Assembly (NCBI GenBank): GCA_902362925.1
Contig: CABIYL010000018.1
Reading direction: 5' to 3' (one strand)
Origin: Pseudoflavonifractor sp902362925
GTDB taxonomy: Bacteria; Bacillota; Clostridia; Oscillospirales; Oscillospiraceae
DNA length: 64,000 nucleotides
Part shown: piece after piece, positions 58,195 through 64,000 of the stretch
Numbering within the stretch: the stretch's first letter is position 1
Layout: every line of letters begins with the position of its first letter
Notes under the pieces: generated by a model
What the model was told of the DNA's origin: nothing
What the model saw: only the letters and a program-made list of their open reading frames with translations
Databases searched by the model: none
Made by a program: the position numbers and the translations under genes

Positions 58195-59328
58195 TCAGTG
58201 CTTCACGAAAAAAGCGGAGCGCCCGCCAACGCCCGTGCTGACGTAGGAACGGGGGTCGGAGAGGTTCGAGCTGAACACCCCAGCGTTGGCCCCATTGTGC
58301 CAGCGGCCGCCGCGAATCAGGCAATACTCTCCATCTGTGCTGTCCATCCAGCAGTAGCTTTCTTTTTCTCCCGGATAAAGCGCAAGTGCTTTGAGCTGTT
58401 CGCTTTCGCAACGCACTTTCACATCGCCCCATCTGCTCCCCGTATATCCCTGCTCATGGTCTCCGGTGGTAATCACCACTTCGTCTCCCTCAACGCCTCC
58501 ATACACGGGCTTTCCGGCATCATCTGTCACGGAGCGCCAGTCCTTACCGTTTTCCGAAAGGTCTGTTTCCGGCAGCGCCGCATCGTTGTTTTGTGCAGCC
58601 TGAATGGCTCCGTTCACAATGCGGCATCCCCGGCAGAACTCCCAGACATTTCCGCACAGGTCATGCACGCCAGTTGGCGTATGGTCGTGTGTCCACGTTG
58701 CCGGGCCGCTGCCCGTCAGCGTTTTGCCGTAGCTGCCATCCACAATGACTCCTTTTTCCTTGGAATCCGCGTGCCATTTCCCGTAATCCGTGTTTCCGTG
58801 CGGCAGCGTCCCCAGCTTCGCACTGATATTTGCAAGCAAGCCCCATTCTGCTGCGGTCATACAGTGCCAGCCTTCCCCCTTAGAGAAACAGGCCGACGCA
58901 AAGTCCTCCATCTCCATATTCATCGCCGGTTCCATCAGCGGGAGGCTGTACGGCTTCCCGTTGATGATCGTGTTCGGGTACACGCTGATGTAAATTTCGT
59001 CATACACCTCGCCCCCGATAATAAAGGCCGGGTGTACTGCATCGCTCCCGCCCTCGAACAGTTCTGCATTGGTCACGCGCTTAAACCGGTGCATGATTGA
59101 TGGTATACCGGCATCGTCATAGATTGCTACAACATCCCAGTCCACGCCCGCCTGGACGTTCTGAATCACCGGTTCAGCCTGGCACTGATCGTCGCCGGTT
59201 TCGTCTGTGTGCTTTGCATCCTCTCGGATATAGTTAAAAAACGCCTCGGCCTGTTCTTTGCAGAATTGCGGCTTCCCTTCGGCACTCATTCGCAGGCCGA
59301 AATAACTCATTTCTGTTCTGGACATCAT
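58195..59328 (-). CDS. DGR target protein 2, FGE/C-type-lectin-like, in early region
   Basis: 377 residues from ATG 59328 (GAGGAGG upstream). Same fold family as target 1: WHCMTAAEWGLLANI, GVHDLCGNVWEFCRG, C-terminal GGRSAFFVKH. VR2 residues are Arg342, His344, Ser353, Asn355, Ser357, Asp358, Tyr362 and Ser364. No signal peptide or membrane segment. Unlike target 1 it lies among early genes between a dUTPase and a small membrane protein, so it may be a second virion tip protein expressed early or a variable protein with another role. Confidence 0.92.
   Translation of the reverse strand: MMSRTEMSYFGLRMSAEGKPQFCKEQAEAFFNYIREDAKHTDETGDDQCQAEPVIQNVQAGVDWDVVAIYDDAGIPSIMHRFKRVTNAELFEGGSDAVHPAFIIGGEVYDEIYISVYPNTIINGKPYSLPLMEPAMNMEMEDFASACFSKGEGWHCMTAAEWGLLANISAKLGTLPHGNTDYGKWHADSKEKGVIVDGSYGKTLTGSGPATWTHDHTPTGVHDLCGNVWEFCRGCRIVNGAIQAAQNNDAALPETDLSENGKDWRSVTDDAGKPVYGGVEGDEVVITTGDHEQGYTGSRWGDVKVRCESEQLKALALYPGEKESYCWMDSTDGEYCLIRGGRWHNGANAGVFSSNLSDPRSYVSTGVGGRSAFFVKH
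58211..58323 (-). repeat. DGR variable repeat VR2
   Basis: Gapless match to TR (14954-15066). In the 75-bp core nine substitutions, all at TR adenines (AAC to CGC, CAC, AGC, unchanged, TCC, GAC, TAC, AGC). Shares ACGGGC and the GC-rich 3' block with VR1. The TR lies 43 kb away, so homing acts in trans over distance. Confidence 0.95.
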
Positions 59329-59330
59329 TA

Positions 59331-60389
59331 TTACCTCCTCACTCCAATAGTGACGTATGCCGTTCCATTCTTGTTCAGCTCCATATCCACCGGAGCCTTG
59401 CACTCCAGACAGGTGTGCGTGATTCTTGCCGCTGTGGCGTTGGTCTTGTACCGGAAGCTCTTCCCGCACTTGCAGTGCATATACATGGGCCGCAGATTTT
59501 CCAGCGCGGTTTCGTGCCCGCACTTGTCGCACCGGAAACTGTAAGTCTCCCGCTTTGAGCAGAACGCTCGCACCTCTCCGCACTCCTCGCAAACCACCAT
59601 CAGGAACCCTTTGTACGGCCCCTGTCCCTCGTCCGGGTTCGGCGCGTTTGTGGTGTTCCATGTCTCCCTGGCTCCGAACATCCGTTCCACGCGGCTTTTC
59701 TTGTTGGTCTCCCCGCCGTCTCTTGTAGGAATAGTCTCCTGTTTACGGATCTCCATTTCATAATCGTTCAGCCGCGCCAGCACCAGTTCGATTCCTCGGC
59801 GGGGGTGCACCTGACCGTTCGAGTTTCTGAATGTATACCGCTCTCCCGGCTTCTTTTCATCCTCCAGCTCGCACAGCTTGTTCACCGCTTCTGCGTAGCT
59901 ATGCCCACCGCAGATTTCAATTTCACCGCTGGCAGCCCGGTATGTGATCGCATCCCGGTTTGCACCCGCTCTTTCCCCGGTGCTTCCGTACCCGCCCCGG
60001 TCTTTGTTCCCCAACTGCTCCACCTGTTCAAACTCGATGGCCGGGGCCTTTTCCATGAGGCGGAACTGGCAGACGCGCGTTCCCTTCGGAATGGTCGTCC
60101 CTTCCTGGCGCAGGCATACGGCGGGGAACCCCCACACATCGCCGTCGCCGCAGTAGTCGTTCTCGATCACGCCCATGCTGTTGGCAAGCAGCACGCCCCA
60201 CTTTCCGAAGGTAGAGGAGCGAGGCACGATGTGCGCGTAGTACCCCTCCGGGATTTCAATAGAAACACCCAGGGAAATGATCTTGTACTCCAGAAATTCC
60301 AGGTGGGTCTCCTCTGCTGTGCAAAGGTCAATCCATTCTCCGTGAACCTCCGGCAAGGGGTTTCCATGGGTGTTGATTCTCACATTCAT
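59331..60389 (-). CDS. dut: dUTPase fused to C-terminal zinc-ribbon region
   Basis: 352 residues. Residues 1-150 are a trimeric-type dUTPase: HIVPRSSTFGKWGVLLANS (motif 2), GVIENDYCGDG (motif 3), GTRVCQFRLMEKAP (motif 4) and RGGYGSTGE (motif 5). It limits uracil in DNA and makes dUMP. The remaining 200 residues include a linker and Cys pairs VCEECGE, RCDKCGH, MHCKCGK and TCLECKA, resembling two zinc ribbons. The fusion is unusual. Start 60389 follows GGAGG; ends 2 bp before the DGR target 2 start. Confidence 0.88.
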   Translation of the reverse strand: MNVRINTHGNPLPEVHGEWIDLCTAEETHLEFLEYKIISLGVSIEIPEGYYAHIVPRSSTFGKWGVLLANSMGVIENDYCGDGDVWGFPAVCLRQEGTTIPKGTRVCQFRLMEKAPAIEFEQVEQLGNKDRGGYGSTGERAGANRDAITYRAASGEIEICGGHSYAEAVNKLCELEDEKKPGERYTFRNSNGQVHPRRGIELVLARLNDYEMEIRKQETIPTRDGGETNKKSRVERMFGARETWNTTNAPNPDEGQGPYKGFLMVVCEECGEVRAFCSKRETYSFRCDKCGHETALENLRPMYMHCKCGKSFRYKTNATAARITHTCLECKAPVDMELNKNGTAYVTIGVRR

Positions 60390-60406
60390 ATTCACTTTTC
60401 CTCCGA

Positions 60407-60673
60407 TCATCTTTTGGTCTTTTTGCAGAACTCTCTCGGCTTGACCACCGGGCCGTCCTCCGGCTCCGCTTTCCAAACCTGTGCATCCCGTATCTCCGTC
60501 CAGTCGCAGCCCCAGTATTCCGCCGCGTTCATCAGCGCGGCCAGGTTGGAGCTGTGCGGAACTACCACCGTTCCTCGTTTCGGGTGTTCCACGCGTGCTC
60601 TCCCCGGGGCGTTCCACCGCTCCTCCCGCACGCGCTCCATCGCCCTACCGTGAATGTTCTCCCGCTCGTCCAT
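60407..60673 (-). CDS. Hypothetical early protein
   Basis: 88 residues from ATG 60673, MDERENIHGRAMERVREERW...SNLAALMNAAEYWGCDWTEI. The stop of the upstream gene overlaps the start (TAATG). Unknown; small phage early protein. Confidence 0.65.
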   Translation of the reverse strand: MDERENIHGRAMERVREERWNAPGRARVEHPKRGTVVVPHSSNLAALMNAAEYWGCDWTEIRDAQVWKAEPEDGPVVKPREFCKKTKR

Positions 60674-61032
60674 TACTCGATCTCGCCCCGCTCGCGCATA
60701 CGGCGCAGCCATTCCGCCTTGTCCTCCTGCCCGTAAAAGGCATGGCCCATCCATGCGCCCAGGGCTATCAGTGCAATTCCCGCCGCGCCCAGTGCGGCCA
60801 TCCCCCACAGGGCCTCTTGGCTCTCCATGCCCATCAGCATCACAAACCCCGCCAGCCCGATGAACCCACCAGCTACTTCCCGGATGTGCGTCCGGCTTCT
60901 CTGCTTTGCCACACACTGCTCCCGCCTCCTGGCCCGGCGCTCCTCTGCTTTCTCCAGTTCTTCCGCCCCGCGGTATATGTTCACCCGGACGCTTCCCCGG
61001 CCTCTTTCGATCTCGCAGTACATGGCTTTCAT
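60673..61032 (-). CDS. Early membrane protein
   Basis: 119 residues: basic helical N-terminus (EELEKAEERRARRREQCVAK) then two hydrophobic helices (GGFIGLAGFVMLMGM; GMAALGAAGIALIALGAWMG). Second gene of the early operon. Membrane association may serve superinfection exclusion; inferred from topology only. Confidence 0.7.
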   Translation of the reverse strand: MKAMYCEIERGRGSVRVNIYRGAEELEKAEERRARRREQCVAKQRSRTHIREVAGGFIGLAGFVMLMGMESQEALWGMAALGAAGIALIALGAWMGHAFYGQEDKAEWLRRMRERGEIE

Positions 61033-61046
61033 GCAGATTACCTCCC

Positions 61047-61292
61047 TTATCTTTCGCTCGCAGCCGTCCGTCTCCGGCGGTAGTTCTCAATGACCGTCCT
61101 CTGGGCAAGCTCCGCGCTATACCCCATTCGACCGTTCCCGTCCATCTCTCCCGTGTCCCCGCGCTTCAATTCGTTGTACACGGTAGACCGGTGGACTTTC
61201 AGCGTCGCGGCGATCTGCTCGATTCCGCGTCCTTTTCCATAGAGCGCTTCCAGCTCCATGCGGTCTTGCAGGTTCAGATGCCTCTTGGTCAA
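61047..61292 (-). CDS. IS30-type HTH protein (HTH domain only)
   Basis: 81 residues from TTG 61292, chosen because AAAGGAGG lies 8 bases upstream; an earlier in-frame GTG (61313) has none. LQDRMELEALYGKGRGIEQI then AATLKVHRSTVYNELKRG aligns with residues 15-52 of the prophage transposase (shared QIA..L.VH.ST.Y.ELKRG), with no catalytic domain. First early gene, next to the right prophage end. Probable roles: repressor, transposase antagonist or end-binding accessory protein. Confidence 0.8.
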   Translation of the reverse strand: MTKRHLNLQDRMELEALYGKGRGIEQIAATLKVHRSTVYNELKRGDTGEMDGNGRMGYSAELAQRTVIENYRRRRTAASER

Positions 61293-61329
61293 GCCGTTCT
61301 CCTCCTTTCCCACTACATTTTGGGTAAAA

Positions 61330-61373
61330 AAATAAATGCGGGAAAACTCGCATCGAGTTCTCTCGCATTTATT
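61330..61373 (-). terminator. Strong hairpin at right prophage end
   Basis: Arms AATAAATGCGGGAAAACTCG / CGAGTTCTCTCGCATTTATT with a 3-nt loop; on the minus strand it is followed by TTTTTTTA. It would stop host transcription entering the early operon. It overlaps the candidate terminal repeat. Confidence 0.65.
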
Positions 61374-61386
61374 CTAAATATTCAGC
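61355..61386. repeat. IS30-type terminal repeat, right phage end
   Basis: On the minus strand TTTAGAATAAATGCGAGAGA, with ATGC 18 bp from the edge; the left end has ATGC 17 bp from its edge in inverted orientation. It is most like the block upstream of the transposase gene at 10731. Match to the left tip is weak outside ATGC.A.AGA. Confidence 0.45.
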
Positions 61387-61402
61387 GCTTCCGCTGTCTT
61401 TT
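61387..61402. repeat. Right 16-bp direct repeat at prophage junction
   Basis: Identical to 9424-9439 (gcttccgctgtctttt). Host-like sequence and the amidase gene follow. Confidence 0.75.
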
Positions 61403-61499
61403 CTCCTTCATTTCTGCTCTGTTGAACAGTCTGTATCAGGTTTGCGCTGGCACCTTGGGCACTTCCTGCATAGGATGGGGCAAAAAGGAGGTATTCCCA

Positions 61500-62242
61500 T
61501 GCCAAAAATCTATCTCTCGCCCTCTACCCAGGAAAATAACCTCTATGTCAATGGCGGCACGGAGGAGGAGTGGATGAACCGTCTGGCCGACGCCATGGTA
61601 CCCTACCTCATCTCCAGCGGCATCCAATTCACCCGTAACACGCCGGATATGACCGCCGTTTCCTCCATCGCCGCCTCCAACGCCGGACAGTACGATCTCC
61701 ACCTGGCCCTCCACTCCAACGCAGCCCCCGACGGGCAGTACGGCCAGATCCGGGGTATCATCGTCTTCTATTACCCCACCTCTGCCAAGGGACGCCGGGC
61801 AGCCGTCATCATGGCCGACAACCTGAAGACCATCTATCCCCTCCCCAACAATGTCCGGGCGGAGAGCACCACCTCCATCGGTGAGGTGCGCCGGGTGCGG
61901 GCGCCGTCGGTCTTTCTAGAGCTGGGCTACCACGACAATCCGGACGACGCGGCCTGGATCAAAAACAACCTGGAGCCGGTCGCCCGCAACCTGGTTCTCT
62001 CCCTCACGGAGTATTTTGGCATCCCCTTCCTCACGCCTGTTCCGGCGAAGCAGGGTGTGGTGGATGTGAGCTGGGGCTATCTCAACATCCGCAGCCGTCC
62101 CGACACCTCCGCCCAAGTGATCGCCAAGGCCTACGACGGCGCCCGTCTCACGGTGATCAACCAGTGGCAAGGGTGGTATCTGGTCCAGTTTGACGGCGTT
62201 GTGGGCTATGCCAGCAGCGACTTCATCACCCTGCTCTCCTGA
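61500..62242 (+). CDS. N-acetylmuramoyl-L-alanine amidase with SH3 domain
   Basis: 247 residues from ATG 61500 (AAAAAGGAGG upstream). Amidase_3/CwlD-like: IYLSPSTQENNLY, LHLALHSNAAPDG and VFLELGYHDN carry the zinc ligands and Glu. The first metal motif is STQEN in place of DxGHGG, as in Clostridial endolysin relatives. Residues 180-247 are an SH3b domain (YLNIRSRPDTSAQVIAKAYD). Cuts the stem peptide from peptidoglycan; probably host, in sporulation or germination, because it precedes a cortex-type hydrolase. Confidence 0.88.
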
Positions 62243-62257
62243 GCGGAAGGGCGTGCC

Positions 62258-63538
62258 ATGGTTATCCATGTGGTCGCCCAAGGCGACACCCTCTTCTCTA
62301 TCGCCCAGACCTACGGCGTCCCCCTCTCCCTTCTGGCCATTGACAACGGTCTCTCAGCCCCCTATCGTCTGGCAGTTGGGCAGGCGCTGGTGGTTCAGTT
62401 TCCCCGACTGACCCACACCGTCCGGCCAGGTGAGACCCTCTTCTCCATTGCCACCCAATACGGCATCTCCCTTCGGCAGCTGCTGCGCAACAATCCGGTG
62501 CTGGGCGGCGGCTCCCTTATCTATCCGGGCCAGACGCTGGTCATTGCCTTCCAGGGCGAAAAGCTGGGGGCGCTCACGGTCAACGGCTATGCCTATCCTT
62601 TCATTGGGCAGGGTGAGCTTCAGGCCCTTCTCCCCTATCTGACTTATCTCACTCCTTTTACATATGGCATCACCCCACAGGGCAAGCTGATTCCCCCGGA
62701 TGACAGCCAGCTGATTTCCATGGCACGCCAGAGCGGCGCCGCCACACTCCTCCACCTCTCCACCCTTACGGAGGAGGGCGGTTTTTCCAATGAGCTGGCC
62801 AGCCTGGTGCTCAATGATATGGCTGTGCAGGATGCTCTGATAGATAATCTGGAGCGGACTGTACTGGAGCGGGGCTACCGGGGCCTGGATGTGGATTTTG
62901 AGTTTGTTTTCCCCCAGGACGCCGGTTCCTACGCAGACCTCCTCGGGCGGCTCTCCGCACGCTTCGACCCCATGGGCTACCCGGTCATCGCTGCACTGGC
63001 CCCCAAAACCTCCCCCGACCAGAAGGGGCTTCTCTATGAGGGGCACAACTACCGAGCCATCGGCGAGGCTGTCAACCGAGCGTTTCTCATGACCTATGAG
63101 TGGGGCTACACCTACGGCCCACCCATGGCGGTGGCACCTCTGCCCAATGTGCGGCAGGTGGTGGAGTACGCTCTGACGGAGATTCCGGCGGAAAAGCTGT
63201 GGCTGGGCATCCCAAACTACGGCTATGACTGGACGCTCCCCTTTGTCCAGGGTGAGAGCCGGGCGCAGTCCCTTTCCAGCCAGGAGGCCGTGGCGCTGGC
63301 CATCCGGTACGGCGCGGAAATTCAGTACTCAGCACAGGCTCAGTCGCCCTTTTTCTATTATACCGACGAAAACGGCGCCGCCCACGAGGTCTGGTTTGAG
63401 GACGCCCGCAGCATCCGGGCCAAGCTGTCTCTTGTGCCCCGATACGGTCTGAGCGGCGTGGGATACTGGAATCTGATGCGTTCCTTCCCCCAAAACTGGC
63501 GGGTCCTCAACGCGCTGTACGACATCCTGGACCCATAG
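62258..63538 (+). CDS. LysM / GH18 spore-germination type glycosidase
   Basis: 426 residues. Two N-terminal LysM modules (VIHVVAQGDTLFSIAQTYGV; THTVRPGETLFSIATQYGIS) bind peptidoglycan. A GH18-type barrel follows with catalytic GLDVDFEF (about 208-215, the DxDxE motif) and PNYGYDWTLPF. This matches SleL/YaaH-type N-acetylglucosaminidases acting on spore cortex. 15 bp after the amidase gene, probably one operon. Confidence 0.9.
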   Translation: MVIHVVAQGDTLFSIAQTYGVPLSLLAIDNGLSAPYRLAVGQALVVQFPRLTHTVRPGETLFSIATQYGISLRQLLRNNPVLGGGSLIYPGQTLVIAFQGEKLGALTVNGYAYPFIGQGELQALLPYLTYLTPFTYGITPQGKLIPPDDSQLISMARQSGAATLLHLSTLTEEGGFSNELASLVLNDMAVQDALIDNLERTVLERGYRGLDVDFEFVFPQDAGSYADLLGRLSARFDPMGYPVIAALAPKTSPDQKGLLYEGHNYRAIGEAVNRAFLMTYEWGYTYGPPMAVAPLPNVRQVVEYALTEIPAEKLWLGIPNYGYDWTLPFVQGESRAQSLSSQEAVALAIRYGAEIQYSAQAQSPFFYYTDENGAAHEVWFEDARSIRAKLSLVPRYGLSGVGYWNLMRSFPQNWRVLNALYDILDP

Positions 63539-63846
63539 CCCTGCAAAATTGGAGGAATGCTGTCATTCATAATTTGTTCATTCCATGTTCTCAAACTGTC
63601 CATCACTTTCCTTCAAAACGTGGTATCCTTACAGATGTCAGGAACCCATACGACTGACCTCCTCTCTCTTTTTCAGGAACCTACACTGTCTCCCCGCAGA
63701 GCGGCAATCGCTCTCTGCGGGGCAGACAGACCACAATTTCGGCGTCTTTTTCAGGCGCTTTTTATAGAGGCAACGCTTGAGACGCGGCTCCTGCCGCGTC
63801 TTGTTTTTTGCCTGAGAAATTTTTTCGGGAAATTTGAAATTTCCTC
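63539..63846. other. Intergenic region with hairpins
   Basis: No gene seen. Contains CCCCGCAGAG / CTCTGCGGGG (63692-63722) without a T-run, and the intrinsic terminator at 63781-63809. Confidence 0.6.
63781..63809 (+). terminator. Terminator of amidase/LysM-GH18 unit
   Basis: GACGCGGC-TCCT-GCCGCGTC followed by TTGTTTTTT. Confidence 0.8.
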
Positions 63847-63875
63847 TTGCATTTTGTTTTTTCCTATGCTATTAT
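63847..63875 (+). promoter_or_regulatory. tRNA promoter
   Basis: TTGCAT (63847-63852), 17 bp, TATTAT (63870-63875), about 50 bp before tRNA-Arg. Confidence 0.65.
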
Positions 63876-63923
63876 AGTCAAGTCGTCAGCGAGCGGTTGA
63901 AAAAATCGTCAGCAAAGCGATAT

Positions 63924-64000
63924 GCGGCTGTAGCTCAGTTGGATAGAGTGACTGGCTACGAACCAGTAGGTCGGGGGTTCGAATCCCTTCAGCCGTACCA
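63924..64000 (+). tRNA. tRNA-Arg (anticodon ACG)
   Basis: 77 nt with acceptor GCGGCTG / CAGCCGT (G.T at the first pair), D-arm TAGCTCAGTTGGATAGAG, anticodon loop CTACGAA giving ACG, T-loop GGTTCGAATCC and encoded CCA. Ends at the window edge. Not the prophage attachment site, which is 2.5 kb away. Confidence 0.95.

Larger units (their letters stand above)
9440..61386. mobile_element. Complete prophage, lambda-like head and P2-like contractile tail, with DGR and IS30-type transposase
   Basis: About 52 kb bounded by 16-bp direct repeats. It contains a full virion gene set (terminase to lysis), early replication genes, a diversity-generating retroelement, a lipoprotein moron and a plus-strand accessory cassette. 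No tyrosine or serine integrase is seen. An IS30-family transposase lies at the left end and a small protein resembling only its HTH domain at the right end. All virion genes appear intact, so the prophage may be functional. Exact ends are inferred from the direct repeats. Confidence 0.88.

Noticed and set aside
63924..64000. tRNA-Arg as prophage attachment site
   Set aside because: The prophage ends 2.5 kb upstream and no tRNA 3' end duplicate is seen at the left junction.

Overview
The window comes from a draft assembly (306 N at 8799-9104) of a moderately GC-rich, spore-forming Firmicute, most likely a gut Oscillospiraceae relative of Flavonifractor. This rests on the clpX-clpP-tig cluster, the rplS / ylqF / rnhB / yraN order, and spore-type cell-wall enzymes. 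It holds about 9 kb of host chromosome, one complete prophage of about 52 kb (9440-61386), and 2.6 kb of host chromosome on the other side ending in a tRNA-Arg(ACG).

Host left flank (1-9423, all minus strand): clpX (3' end cut by the window), clpP, tig, a metallophosphoesterase, thrC, an M19 dipeptidase, yraN, rnhB, ylqF/rbgA, an assembly gap where lepB would be expected, and the 5' part of rplS with its promoter. Host right flank (61403-64000, plus strand): a CwlD-type amidase with an SH3 domain, a LysM/GH18 spore-cortex type hydrolase, and tRNA-Arg.

Prophage: the late genes read leftwards from 39.8 to 10.9 kb. In order they are small terminase, GpA-type large terminase, connector, lambda-type portal, ClpP-like protease with a nested scaffold, gpD-like decoration protein, gpE-like capsid, neck genes, contractile sheath and tube, tail chaperone with a -1 frameshift, tape measure, P2-type baseplate (X, D, V-spike, U, W/gp25, J, I), a tail-tip cassette, a diversity-generating retroelement, holin and lysin. 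This is a myovirus combining a lambda-like head with a P2-like tail. The early genes also read leftwards, from 61.3 to 49.4 kb: an HTH protein, a dUTPase fusion, a second retroelement target, two adenine methyltransferases, many tiny Cys-rich proteins, an HUH replication initiator, an HD protein, a DUF1064-type nuclease and an ArpU-like late regulator. Between them lie a lipoprotein 'moron', a small XRE regulator and a plus-strand cassette of mostly unknown genes (42.5-49.0 kb) whose intergenic gaps carry two families of repeated, apparently structured elements.

The most notable system is the diversity-generating retroelement (13.6-16.8 kb). It has a reverse transcriptase with IGNLTSQ and YMDD, an Avd accessory protein, a template repeat (TR), and two variable repeats: VR1 in the adjacent target gene and VR2 in a target gene 42.5 kb away in the early region. 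Over a 75-bp core, VR1 differs from TR at 12 positions and VR2 at 9, and every difference is at a TR adenine. Both VRs, but not TR, are followed by the same hairpin with different tetraloops.

The second notable point is integration. I find no tyrosine or serine integrase. The only recombinase is an IS30-family DDE transposase at the left end; a separate small protein resembling only its HTH domain sits at the right end, and 16-bp direct repeats mark the two junctions. This suggests a phage that moves with an IS30-type transposase.
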